From an uncultured Collinsella sp. (GTDB taxonomy: Bacteria; Actinomycetota; Coriobacteriia; Coriobacteriales; Coriobacteriaceae), in NCBI GenBank assembly GCA_958407995.1, contig CATYJU010000008.1, positions 1 to 60,222 on the forward strand: 60,222 nucleotides of DNA. The letters run 5' to 3'. The notes beneath the pieces are model-generated. The model had not been told where the DNA came from. It saw only the letters and a program-made list of their open reading frames with translations, and did not search any database. Positions 15,092-24,765 of the stretch are shown one piece after another. How positions within the stretch are numbered: the first letter of the stretch is position 1; each line of letters starts with the position of its first letter. Both the position numbers and the translations under genes were made by a program.

Positions 15092-15481
15092 ATGTCGGGT
15101 TCTTCGGTCCGCATGTACCGAGCCACGCCTCGCACAAACAGCGCGCCGCCCAAGCTCGTCGTCGTTGAAGCTGCATGCCTTTCGCCCGATGAGCGCACGG
15201 CATTTGCATTGCTATCAAGTCGCGTTGCCGCTGTTCTGGTCCCTTGCCCGGCGCAAGGTGAACTTGCCATCCAATGCCAAGCGCACAGCTGCTCGCTCAA
15301 TCAGACTGCCGTAATAGCAACCAGCCAGCGCGGCCTGCCCCTTCTCTTGGAAGCCGGTATCGCGCTCTGTCTTCGCGGCGCCGGATACGAAAACGAGGCC
15401 GCCGCCGACATGGTCTTTCAACCACGATCGAGCGGCGGCCTCGCAGCAGCCATCGAATATGCTTGCAGGCTCGTTGCCTAA
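15092..15481 (+). CDS. Unknown protein, XRE-linked
   Basis: 129 residues that I cannot assign. The start at 15092 has AGGAG eight bases upstream; an earlier in-frame GTG lies inside the palindrome and is less likely. The sequence is soluble and mixed alpha/beta in appearance, with a hydrophobic strand PKLVVVEAAC, a run AVLVPCPAQGELAIQC and a second ATSQRGLPLLLEAGIALCL. Four of its five Cys lie between residues 33 and 76. It shares the palindrome with the XRE gene, so it is probably the regulated partner. Confidence 0.65.
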   Translation: MSGSSVRMYRATPRTNSAPPKLVVVEAACLSPDERTAFALLSSRVAAVLVPCPAQGELAIQCQAHSCSLNQTAVIATSQRGLPLLLEAGIALCLRGAGYENEAAADMVFQPRSSGGLAAAIEYACRLVA

Positions 15482-15490
15482 AGGCGCAAG

Positions 15491-15874
15491 CTAAAAGCCC
15501 AGGCCAAAGCCCATACCGGTAATCGCCGAATACATAAAGTAGACGTTGATCACGTTGAGGAACACACCCGTGATGCAACCGTTACGCAGGTAGCGTTCGC
15601 ACACGATGCGCGCCATGGCGGCGGAGTCATCATTGTTCTTTGCCTGGCGTCCCGCCGTAAAGTACGTCGCCACGCTCAGCAGCAAGTTGAGCACCGGCAA
15701 CGCCAGCAACTCGTAGCTCTTGCCCCAGCGCGTCGCCTCGCCGGCGGCATTAAACTTTGTTGCCACCTCAGGACCAATGTTGGGGATAACACACGCTGCG
15801 ACCACCAGCGGAATCACCGCAAGTACGAGCAGCGCAATACCCATGTAGCCAGCTTTTTTGCCATATTTAAACAT
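15491..15874 (-). CDS. Small membrane protein with DUF1648-like segment
   Basis: 127 residues. A first transmembrane helix at about 10-31 is followed by a short extracytoplasmic segment with the DUF1648 pattern (KFNAAGEATRWGKSYELLALP), a second helix at about 55-72, a cytoplasmic part and a third helix near 100-120. DUF1648 is shared with SdpI-type immunity proteins, but the rest of SdpI is absent. It ends just before the rightward unknown gene, and ychF lies 12 bases upstream on the same strand. Confidence 0.6.
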   Translation of the reverse strand: MFKYGKKAGYMGIALLVLAVIPLVVAACVIPNIGPEVATKFNAAGEATRWGKSYELLALPVLNLLLSVATYFTAGRQAKNNDDSAAMARIVCERYLRNGCITGVFLNVINVYFMYSAITGMGFGLGF

Positions 15875-15885
15875 ATGCGTCGTCC

Positions 15886-16962
<1,077 letters not shown>

Positions 16963-17076
16963 GACAGCTCCTTTTGATACAGGTACTTCAAACTGCATAA
17001 GTATAGCGCCGCCGCAGCATCTGGGCGAACCCGGACGCCACGGCGGCGCAAATGAAGCAGAGATTGGGGTCGCTGG

Positions 17077-18330
17077 CTAGTCCGCGAGCTTTTCCACTTG
17101 GTCGAGCATCTTGTTGAGCTTTTCCTTTGCCTCGGCCTTGACCTTCTCGGCCTCCTCGTGGGCCTTGGCCTTCTGAGCGGCCTTTTCCTCGGCCTCGGGA
17201 TCGACGACGACCAGGTTGGATGCATCATGCTCAACCAACTTAAGCGCATGCTCGGGGCACACCTTGACGCAGGCTCCGCAACCTAGGCAATACGTGGACT
17301 CCAGTGCAAAGCGACCGCTTCCCACCAAATCGCAGGCAAACGTGGGGCACACGTTGACGCATTCGCCGCACGACGTGCACTTGTCAAAATCGCATTCCGG
17401 CGTGCTCACCTGCATGTTCTGGGCAAGCTCGGGGTGGTTTTGCAACGTCGAGAGCACCAGTTGGCGTCCGTGCGTAAGCGAACGGCGACGCTTAGTCGTC
17501 GTGGTGCCGCACATGGTGTTGAGCGTGCGCTCGAGCTGCGTGATCTGGTGACGGTGGGCCTTCAACTTCTGCGTCACCGAGGCCAGTGCCGCCGTCGCAG
17601 GATTGAGCTTGGTCACCGTCAGACCCGTGGTGCGGGCAATCTTATCCATGTACTCCTTGCGCTCGTACTCGCGACGCTTATGGCATTTGAGGCTCTTGGG
17701 GTCGACCTCCAGGCCCATGCCCGTACCGGCCCACTCCTCGGCAGTGGCAATGGCCTCGCCCAGAATATCCTCGCCACCGGTGTTGCGGCATTTATCGCAC
17801 ACGCCCAACGGCAGGTACACACTCACGTTGGGATAGTCGGCCAGTACCGAAAACCAAGTCTCTGCCGTAATATCGCCCACGCAGGCAACGACGACCTCGT
17901 TTTCGCGCGGCATGCGCTTGAGGGCGCGCGTGCAGGTGACGTAGGCGGTCTCGTGGCTCGTAGCAGCAGAGACGATATCGTCATACAGGTTTTTGGGCGC
18001 CAGGCGCGGCGAAATGATCGCCTCGGTCGGACAGGCAGCGGCGCACAGACCACACTTGCGACAGGAGTCGAGGATCTCGATGGCGTCTTCCTCGACCTCG
18101 ATAGCGTCGACCGGGCAAACGTCCATGCACGCGGTGCAGCCGCTCTTTTCGTTTTTGCAGGTCAAGCACGGAATGGTGTTGCCGCGCGGACGCTCCTTGT
18201 AGTCGGCAGGATTCCACTGCGGCGCCGACGGATCGAGGGCATCGGTCACACCGCCAAGCGGGTTTTTAAGAAAGTCGAAACCCTTGCTGATCTCGATAAT
18301 GTCATCAAACAGATCGTGTTCCTGCGCCAT
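17077..18330 (-). CDS. Multi-cluster [4Fe-4S] ferredoxin-like protein
   Basis: A 417-residue cytoplasmic iron-sulfur protein of unassigned pathway. An N-terminal pair of clusters is formed by CLTCKNEKSGCTACMDVCP and CRKCGLCAAACP (about residues 55-105). A central region with scattered Cys (CTRALKR, VCDKCRN, LKCHKRREYERK) follows. Two more clusters are at CDFDKCTSCGECVNVCP and CLGCGACVKVCPEHA (about 310-370). It ends in a charged, Lys/Glu/Ala-rich helix, probably a coiled coil. ATG 18330 is chosen since GGAGGGG lies upstream. It is likely an electron carrier or scaffold. Confidence 0.75.
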   Translation of the reverse strand: MAQEHDLFDDIIEISKGFDFLKNPLGGVTDALDPSAPQWNPADYKERPRGNTIPCLTCKNEKSGCTACMDVCPVDAIEVEEDAIEILDSCRKCGLCAAACPTEAIISPRLAPKNLYDDIVSAATSHETAYVTCTRALKRMPRENEVVVACVGDITAETWFSVLADYPNVSVYLPLGVCDKCRNTGGEDILGEAIATAEEWAGTGMGLEVDPKSLKCHKRREYERKEYMDKIARTTGLTVTKLNPATAALASVTQKLKAHRHQITQLERTLNTMCGTTTTKRRRSLTHGRQLVLSTLQNHPELAQNMQVSTPECDFDKCTSCGECVNVCPTFACDLVGSGRFALESTYCLGCGACVKVCPEHALKLVEHDASNLVVVDPEAEEKAAQKAKAHEEAEKVKAEAKEKLNKMLDQVEKLAD

Positions 18331-18480
18331 GCGCGGCCCCTCCCTGAGCAGTGCAAACAAGCAAGAGATAATGATACGCTATCGGCCCACGCCTCGGGCA
18401 AATTACACGCGGCGCACCTTTGAGGCAAATAGCCTATGCCTATCGCCGCCTCGATTGCACAAGGTCGATCAAGCGCCTAG

Positions 18481-19548
18481 CTATGCCTCGCGCATGAGCT
18501 GCACGAGCGTTTGTCTGGTCACCTTGGCCTGTTCGTTAGCCATATTGCGTTCGTTTCTAAAGGCCGCATCTGCAACGCTCATCAGGTCGGCATCGGAAAT
18601 CTCGTCAAGGCCCAGCTCCTCGAGCGTCGTCGGCAGACCGACGCGCTGGCAAAACTCGAACACCTGATTAAGCTCGGGCGCACGCTCCAGGCGCAGCTGC
18701 ACCACCAGACCAAACGCTACGGCCTCGCCGTGCATGGCTTTGCACTCGGGCAAAATCGTCAGGCCGTTGGCGATGGCATGCGCCAGCGCCAAACCGCCAC
18801 TCTCAAAGCCAACGCCCGAGAGCAGAATATTGCACTCGATCAGGCGCTCAACCGCCGGCGATATACGGCCCTTTTTGAGATCGCGCTTGGCAGCGACACC
18901 ACATTCCATGAGCGTGTCGTAGCAGGCACGTGCCGCGACCAGGGCCAAGTGTCCCGGCGTGCCACCGTGCTCGTTGGAGCCGTGCGCCGCGGCGCACGAA
19001 CGCGCCTCGAAGTACGTTGCCAGTGCGTCGCCCATACCAGCGACTGTCATGCGCAGCGGAGCTGCCGCGACCACGTTGGTATCGACCACGACCAGGTCTG
19101 GATTCTTTTCGAGCATCAGGTAGCGGTCGAACGACCCATCCTCGTGATACAGCACCGAAATCGCGCTGCACGGACCGTCCATCGAAGCCGCCGTGGGGCA
19201 TACGCACAACGGCAACTCGGCATAAAACGCAACGGCCTTTGCGATATCAAGCATCTTGCCGCCGCCAATACCCACCACCATGTCGCAATACTCGGCCCGG
19301 GCTTCCTTGGCCATTTCGACAACGGCATCTTCCGTACACGGACCGTTGTAAATCTTAAAGAACGGCTCGCTTAGATCTTCATCCAGAAATCCATCGACGA
19401 TCTGTCTGCACAGTCGATCCTCGGTGCCCTGGTCAAACAAGACATAGGCAGCGCAGCCCAACCATGACAAATACCTGCCCTGACGCGAGAGCTCACCCGG
19501 CCCCTGAACATATCGTCCGGGACCGCCATAAACTATGGGAAGCGCCAT
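18481..19548 (-). CDS. Glycerol dehydrogenase-like enzyme 1
   Basis: An NAD-dependent dehydrogenase of the iron/zinc-containing alcohol dehydrogenase superfamily, GldA branch, 355 residues. Landmarks are the dinucleotide motif VVGIGGGKMLDIAKAVA (about residues 83-99), the metal-binding Asp in GMGDALATYFEA and the two metal His in LALAHAIANGL and MHGEAVAFG. The start MALPIVYGGPGRYVQGP (19548) matches the paralogue at 19695; a longer frame runs into a palindromic repeat. Substrate (glycerol, dihydroxyacetone or another diol) cannot be read from sequence. It lies immediately downstream of the paralogue on the same strand. Confidence 0.85.
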   Translation of the reverse strand: MALPIVYGGPGRYVQGPGELSRQGRYLSWLGCAAYVLFDQGTEDRLCRQIVDGFLDEDLSEPFFKIYNGPCTEDAVVEMAKEARAEYCDMVVGIGGGKMLDIAKAVAFYAELPLCVCPTAASMDGPCSAISVLYHEDGSFDRYLMLEKNPDLVVVDTNVVAAAPLRMTVAGMGDALATYFEARSCAAAHGSNEHGGTPGHLALVAARACYDTLMECGVAAKRDLKKGRISPAVERLIECNILLSGVGFESGGLALAHAIANGLTILPECKAMHGEAVAFGLVVQLRLERAPELNQVFEFCQRVGLPTTLEELGLDEISDADLMSVADAAFRNERNMANEQAKVTRQTLVQLMREA

Positions 19549-19578
19549 GCGAGAATCCGCCCTTTCATCAACAACAAT

Positions 19579-19643
19579 TGGTGCAAAGCAACCTGACCCC
19601 CCTGCACCAACTTGGTGCGAAGGGGTCAGGCTAGTTTGCACCA
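19579..19643. repeat. Triple-nested palindrome between the two GldA genes
   Basis: Three concentric inverted pairs: TGGTGCAAA/TTTGCACCA, CCTGACCCC/GGGGTCAGG and GCACCAA/TTGGTGC around a single base. Too regular for an ordinary terminator and lacking a T-run; resembles a REP/BIME-type element. Confidence 0.65.
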
Positions 19644-19647
19644 TAGC

Positions 19648-19682
19648 AAAAGGGGCAAAGTCATCTGCTGGCTTTGCCCCTT
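19648..19682 (-). terminator. Terminator of the 19695 gene
   Basis: On the minus strand GGGGCAAAG .. CTTTGCCCC is followed by TTTTGC; stem 9-11 bp. Confidence 0.65.
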
Positions 19683-19694
19683 CCTTAGCTTGAT

Positions 19695-20795
19695 TTACTC
19701 ATCCATGAGATAGTAGTGGCCCAGCGCGTCGGCACCCAGGATGGCGTTTGCGACCATCTCGGGCGTCACCTCAAACGGCATGTTGCACATGGTGTCATCG
19801 GGTGCGCAGGCGGCCTCGGCAACAATCATGGCCTGCTCGCGCGTAAGCTCGGCAACGCCAAGTTCCTTCATCGTGACCGGCAGGCCCAGCTCAATGCAGA
19901 AGCCCAAGACTTCCTCGAGCTTCTCGGTCGGGGCATCCTCGAGTACCAGCTGGACGATGGTGCCGAAGGCGACCTTCTCGCCGTGATACATGCCGTGGCA
20001 CTCGGGCAGCATCGTCAGGCCATTGTGGATGGCATGAGCAGCAGCAAGGCCCGAGCTCTCAAAGCCAATGCCGGAGAGCAGCGTGTTGGCCTCAATGATG
20101 TGCTCGACGGCAGGCGTGAGCGCACCCTTCTCCAGCGCGACCTTGGCCTTGACGCCATCGGCCATAAGCGTCTCGTAGCAGAGCTTGGCGAGCGCCAGGC
20201 CGGCCATGCCGCCCTTGCCGCCGGCGCAAGTGCCGCCGTCGGCATCATGCGTCGCCTGGGCCTCAAAGTAGGTTGCGAGCGCATCGCCCATACCGGAAAC
20301 CGTCAGGCGCACCGGGCTCGCCGCGATAACCGTCGTATCCATCAGGACAATGTTGGGGTTTGCCTTAAGGAAGAGATATTTATCGAACTGGCCGTCATCG
20401 GTGTAGAGCACCGAAAGTGCCGAGCACGGCGCATCGGTCGAAGCGATGGTGGGGCAAATGATAACCGGGGACTCCAGATAGTAGGCAACGGCCTTGGCGG
20501 TATCGAGGATCTTGCCGCCACCGACGCCGACGATGATGTCGCAACCGTTGTCGCGAGCGAGCGCAACCAAACGGTCGACCTCGCCCTTGGAGCACTCGCC
20601 ATTAAAGTCCTCAAACAGCAGCTCGGCCTTAGCCTCGGCAAAGCCGCCCTCGATCTTGGCACCGACGCGCTTCTTGCCCGAAGGCGTCACAATAACGAGG
20701 GCCTTAGCGCCGAGCGGCTCGACATAGGAGCCGAGCTTGGCGAGCTCGTCCGGACCCTGGATGTACTTGCTGGGGCTATTGAAAATTGCAGCCAT
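19695..20795 (-). CDS. Glycerol dehydrogenase-like enzyme 2
   Basis: A 366-residue paralogue of the 18481 gene: the two share layout and key residues. NAD-binding motif VGVGGGKILDTAKAVAYY is at about 87-104, metal Asp in GMGDALATYFEA, metal His in LAAAHAIHNGL and CHGMYHGEKVAFG. The start MAAIFNSPSKYIQGPDELA has a family-typical N-terminus. It retains the fuller C-terminus (ILGADALGHYYLMDE). Separate terminators follow this gene and the 20879 gene, so the three dehydrogenase genes are probably transcribed separately rather than as one operon. Confidence 0.88.
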   Translation of the reverse strand: MAAIFNSPSKYIQGPDELAKLGSYVEPLGAKALVIVTPSGKKRVGAKIEGGFAEAKAELLFEDFNGECSKGEVDRLVALARDNGCDIIVGVGGGKILDTAKAVAYYLESPVIICPTIASTDAPCSALSVLYTDDGQFDKYLFLKANPNIVLMDTTVIAASPVRLTVSGMGDALATYFEAQATHDADGGTCAGGKGGMAGLALAKLCYETLMADGVKAKVALEKGALTPAVEHIIEANTLLSGIGFESSGLAAAHAIHNGLTMLPECHGMYHGEKVAFGTIVQLVLEDAPTEKLEEVLGFCIELGLPVTMKELGVAELTREQAMIVAEAACAPDDTMCNMPFEVTPEMVANAILGADALGHYYLMDE

Positions 20796-20808
20796 AACTA
20801 TCCCATTC

Positions 20809-20857
20809 TCTAAAAGAAAAAAGAAAGGGGCTCCGTACGGATACGTGCGGAGCCCCT
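20809..20857 (-). terminator. Terminator of the 20879 gene
   Basis: On the minus strand GGGGCTCCG (complement of 20848-20856) pairs with CGGAGCCCC (complement of 20827-20835), followed by TTTCTTTTTTC. Confidence 0.75.
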
Positions 20858-20878
20858 CGTTACGATAACAAGAGTCGA

Positions 20879-22102
20879 TTAGAAATCGATGTCGGTGTCG
20901 TAGTAGCAGGCCTTGAGGATCTTCTCGAAGTCGGCAGCCTTGGTCTCACGCGGGTTCTCGGGCGTGCAGGCGTCCTGCTCAGCGTTCGCGGCAATCTCGG
21001 GCAGCTTGGCGAGGAACTCCTCCTCGGAAACCATCTGCGGGTTCTCGGCGTCGACCTTCACGCCGCCATTCGCGTAATCCTTGATGGACTGCGGAATGTT
21101 GAGCTGGTCGTTGAGGTCGCGAATCTTCTGGACGAGCGCAGCGATGAGCTCCTCGTTGGTCTCGCCGGGAAGGTGCAGGATCTCCTTGGCCACGTAAGCG
21201 TAACGCTCGGCAGCACGCGGGTCCTTGGAGTTCCACTGGATGACCTTGCCCAGGTACATGGCGTTAGCAGCACCGTGGATGATGTGGCCGTTCTCGAAGG
21301 CAGCACCGGTCTTGTGAGCCATGGAGTGAACGATGCCGAGCAGGCCCGAGGAGAAGGCGATGCCGGCGATGCACTGAGCCTCGTGCATGTGCTGACGGGC
21401 CTCATGGTCGCCAGCATAGGACTTGGGCAGCCACTCGACGATCTCGCGGATGCCGTGCAGAGCGTTGGCGTCGGTGAACATGGAAGCGCAGGTGGAAACG
21501 TAAGCCTCCATGCAGTGGGTCAGAGCGTCCATGCCGGTGTGAGCGCACAGCTTGGCGGGCATGGTGTAGGTGAGCTCCGGGTCGACGATGGCGACATCAG
21601 GGGTGATGTTGAAGTCGGCCAGCGGGTACTTGATGCCCTTGGCGTAGTCGGTAATGACGGAGAACGCGGTGACCTCGGTAGCGGTGCCGGAGGTAGAGGA
21701 GATGGCGCAGAAATGAGCCTTCTGACGCAGCTCGGGGAAGCTGAACGGCTGGATGATGTTATCGAAGGACTCCTCGGGATACTCGTAGAAGACCCACATG
21801 GCCTTAGCGGCATCGATGGGCGAGCCGCCGCCGATGGCGATAATCCAGTCGGGCTCGAACTCGCGCATGGCCTCGGCGCCCTTCATGACCGTCTCGATGG
21901 ACGGGTCGGACTCGACGCCCTCGAACAGCTTGACTTCGAAACCGCCCTCTTTGAGGTCGGCCTCAACGTCCTGCAGGAACCCGCCGCGGCGCATAGAGCT
22001 GCCGCCAGAAACGATGATGGCCTTCTTGCCCTTGAGGTTCTTCACCTCGTGGCGAGCGCCCTCACCAAAGTACAGATCGCGAGGATTGGTAAAACGTCCC
22101 AT
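20879..22102 (-). CDS. Iron-containing alcohol dehydrogenase (butanol dehydrogenase-like)
   Basis: A 407-residue Fe-ADH of the branch found as separate butanol/ethanol dehydrogenases. NAD(P) motif IIAIGGGSPIDAAKAMW (about residues 89-105), SSTSGTATEVT, metal ligands in HTGMDALTHCMEAY, GIVHSMAHKTGAAF and NGHIIHGAANA. ATG 22102 is preceded by AGGAGG and gives the family start MGRFTNPRDLYFG; the longer frame adds a basic stretch without homology. Probably reduces aldehydes to alcohols in fermentation. Confidence 0.9.
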   Translation of the reverse strand: MGRFTNPRDLYFGEGARHEVKNLKGKKAIIVSGGSSMRRGGFLQDVEADLKEGGFEVKLFEGVESDPSIETVMKGAEAMREFEPDWIIAIGGGSPIDAAKAMWVFYEYPEESFDNIIQPFSFPELRQKAHFCAISSTSGTATEVTAFSVITDYAKGIKYPLADFNITPDVAIVDPELTYTMPAKLCAHTGMDALTHCMEAYVSTCASMFTDANALHGIREIVEWLPKSYAGDHEARQHMHEAQCIAGIAFSSGLLGIVHSMAHKTGAAFENGHIIHGAANAMYLGKVIQWNSKDPRAAERYAYVAKEILHLPGETNEELIAALVQKIRDLNDQLNIPQSIKDYANGGVKVDAENPQMVSEEEFLAKLPEIAANAEQDACTPENPRETKAADFEKILKACYYDTDIDF

Positions 22103-22600
22103 ACTGTGCCTCCTAAACAAGCCCCTCTTAGACTTGCGTATATAACGGAGCACCCGATTGGCTCCGTTAGGACCATTTTGTGCGTCGCCGGCGATAGCGA
22201 CGCAATGTCTAAACGTCTCAACGCTCAGACAAACACTATTTTACCGTTCTGGTTGGTCAGTTATTCACCTAAAGCCAACAATGATGAAACGTTTTTTCTA
22301 TCCCTGAAGACCCTTGTGGGGCATTCATACTCCCAAGCTGGGCAAACGTTTTATCAGGGTTGACCACATATCCCGGGTAGGACTGTGCCCCTCCAAAATG
22401 TGCCCCGTTCGCCGCCAAAAATCGACCGTTTACGGCACTGTGATACCACCCGCGCAACTGAGGTGCCGACATTTGTGCGACATCCGTCTTCGTGGTGCAA
22501 AGGTGCAAGTCCAAGTGCGGCACCCCCGGTGTGCCACATGCGGGTAAACTAGACCTTTATATAGAGACATTTGAACCCTAACCGCAGCAAAGGAGGCCCC
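22103..22600. other. Intergenic region of about 500 bases
   Basis: Divergent promoter space between the alcohol dehydrogenase and the 22601 operon. No gene seen. An AT-rich tract near 22548-22566 is a likely promoter for the rightward genes. Confidence 0.35.
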
Positions 22601-23677
22601 ATGGCATTCGATCCCATTCAAGAGGATTGCCATCGCCTCGTTCTTGAGGCCTTGCGCCGCGACAATATCCCGCTCACTGACGGCCCCGCCGTCGAGCGTC
22701 TGATGGAGCAATTCACCCGCAACCCCGCGCCGCTCATCGTGCACGATCGCGACCGCGCCGGGCACCTCATTGCCAAGGTGGTCGAGGCTGTCGACTACCG
22801 CATCCCTTTTATCCCCGACGACGCCCAGGCAGAGCAAGAAGAAGCCGCAGCCGAGAACATGCTCCGCGAGGCAGCCGCGCTCGACCCGAGCAACTGGGAT
22901 GCCCAGCGCATGCTGACGGCGCTCACCGCCGAATCCAACGAGGAATACGTGCAGTATCTGGTGTCCAAGTGCGACGAGGTGGAGCACGATCTGGCGCTCA
23001 AGATCGCCTCGGCACAGGACCCCTACGAGCGTGAGGCCGCAGGCGACCTGACCCGCCGTCCCTACCTGCGCTGGCTTGCCGCCTTGGCATCGCGCGCGCT
23101 CATTAGCGGCCGCTACCGCATGTCGCTGGATGCCGCGAATCGCAGCCTGGACTTTGCGCCCAACGACCCCGCCGGCGTCCGCCATACCGCGATGCTTGCC
23201 ATGGCAAAGCTCGAATACCCTGCCGAGGAGCTCAAGCGTTTTCGCTCCGCCCACTCCGTGCCTTATCTTGCCAACACGCCGCTGCGCCGCCGTCCCAAGG
23301 ACGCGGAGCGCGACCTGGACCCGTGGACGCTCATCGCGCTGATGAGCGCAGCCTGGCGCGAGCTGGACTACGAAGGCGCCGAACACTACCTGCGCATCCT
23401 GGTGCGCTCATGCCCACACGCGGCCGAGGCGCTCTACTTCCAAACCGAGTTTCCCGATGGCGTCTATGCCCGCGTCAACGTAGGTCCGGGCTCCACCGAC
23501 GAGCTTGTCCTTGCCCTGTCCGAGGCGACACCGGTGCTGCAGGAGGGCCTAGGCGCGCCCGACAACGCCAGCTTTGCCGCCTGGGTCGCCACCAACGACA
23601 TCGTGCGCTCCCAGATCGACGAACGAATCCTGCGCGCGGCCGAACAGGGATTGCCGTTTAAGGGAGGAGACCTCTAA
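22601..23677 (+). CDS. Unknown helical repeat protein, paralogue 1
   Basis: 358 residues, acidic and almost entirely helical. Repeated helix-turn-helix segments resemble TPR units: AENMLREAAALDPSNWDAQRML (about 83-104), RYRMSLDAANRSLDFAPNDPAGVRHTAM (about 175-202) and DYEGAEHYLRILVRSCPHAAEAL near 265. The ATG at 22601 has AAAGGAGG. Its stop overlaps the start of the next gene (TAATG), implying coupled translation with paralogue 2. No enzyme motif is visible. Confidence 0.7.
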   Translation: MAFDPIQEDCHRLVLEALRRDNIPLTDGPAVERLMEQFTRNPAPLIVHDRDRAGHLIAKVVEAVDYRIPFIPDDAQAEQEEAAAENMLREAAALDPSNWDAQRMLTALTAESNEEYVQYLVSKCDEVEHDLALKIASAQDPYEREAAGDLTRRPYLRWLAALASRALISGRYRMSLDAANRSLDFAPNDPAGVRHTAMLAMAKLEYPAEELKRFRSAHSVPYLANTPLRRRPKDAERDLDPWTLIALMSAAWRELDYEGAEHYLRILVRSCPHAAEALYFQTEFPDGVYARVNVGPGSTDELVLALSEATPVLQEGLGAPDNASFAAWVATNDIVRSQIDERILRAAEQGLPFKGGDL

Positions 23678-24720
23678 TGGATCCGAGCGTCTACATCCCC
23701 GCCTACCTGGAGCGCACCTATCTGGCGTCGCACCCCGAACTCACCGATGCAGCACGCGAGCTTGTCCATAACGACATCAGCGCAAACCCTCACAAGTATG
23801 CGCAGACCGAGCATGCCCAAGCGCTGCTGTCCTATGCCGGCGTTCATCGTCATTTGCTCGACGAGCTTCGTCGCATCGAGGACATGGGCAGCGACGAGGA
23901 GTTTGAGCAGACGCGCAACCGCCTGTTCGACGACATGCGTGACGAGCTGCTCAAGATCGTCCGCGTCGATGCGCATGTCCTCGACGCCCAGTTGCTCGCC
24001 ATCATCCTGGCGGACACGCCCATCGATGCCTGCCTGGGTGACTTGATGAAGCTCGAGACGAGTACGGCCGACTACCTGCAGCAGAGCGTGCCTGGGTTCG
24101 ACATGGAGGCCCCGCACTACTGGGCCAATAATGTTTTGGCCGACGGTGTCACCGCAGCAGACCTTACCCTGAGCGAGCCGGCGCTTATTGGCTGGCTTCA
24201 CACGCTCGAGGCCATCTCGCAGTTGTGCATGGCGAGCGCTCGTTACCGTGCTGCCGCCAACTATTCTCGCCGCGTCCTTAAGGCGGAGGGCTATCCCACC
24301 CGGGCCGCCGGCACCGTGTTGCTTGCCCTCGCCCGCTTGGAAGACCAGGACGGTTTTTTTGCCCTGGCACATCAGCTCGAGGAACAGATGGGGGCAGACG
24401 CACTCGAGAACTCCCCCTGGTACCTGCTCGCCCGCACGATTCTGCTGTTCAAAACAAACAAGATGCGCCCGGCGACGCGCGCGCTGCGTGAGTTCGCCAA
24501 CCGTTGCGAGGGCGGCGCGTTCTTCTTGCTGAACCCCATGTACCAGACGCCGTATCTTCCCTGCCGACCCGAGCCGCGCGACCCCTGGGACCTCTCGCAC
24601 CAGGCGGTTTGGGAAGCCGACGGCATTATCTCGGACACCCCCGACTTTGCCCCCTGGGCCAACGCCTGCGAAGACGTATCGCAGCTTGCCCAGGAATTTG
24701 CGCGCCGCTACGGCTTTTAG
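23677..24720 (+). CDS. Unknown helical repeat protein, paralogue 2
   Basis: 347 residues with the same overall plan as the preceding protein: an N-terminal helical domain, a central part with LLAIILADTPIDACLGDLMKL and TPR-like segments (ARYRAAANYSRRVLKAEGYPT; AAGTVLLALARLEDQDGFFALAHQLEE), and a C-terminal stretch PWYLLARTILLFKTNKMRPATRALREF. The ATG overlaps the previous stop by one base and AAGGAGGAG precedes it. The murT-gatD fusion gene follows 45 bases later on the same strand, so the three may be co-expressed. Function unknown. Confidence 0.7.
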   Translation: MDPSVYIPAYLERTYLASHPELTDAARELVHNDISANPHKYAQTEHAQALLSYAGVHRHLLDELRRIEDMGSDEEFEQTRNRLFDDMRDELLKIVRVDAHVLDAQLLAIILADTPIDACLGDLMKLETSTADYLQQSVPGFDMEAPHYWANNVLADGVTAADLTLSEPALIGWLHTLEAISQLCMASARYRAAANYSRRVLKAEGYPTRAAGTVLLALARLEDQDGFFALAHQLEEQMGADALENSPWYLLARTILLFKTNKMRPATRALREFANRCEGGAFFLLNPMYQTPYLPCRPEPRDPWDLSHQAVWEADGIISDTPDFAPWANACEDVSQLAQEFARRYGF

Positions 24721-24765
24721 CGACGCGATCGCCCCGACCATGTCATCTATGTTAGGAACGGCTTC

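Noticed and set aside
22314..22547. Small frames in the 22103-22600 gap
   Set aside because: Low-quality translations, no ribosome sites; treated as promoter region.
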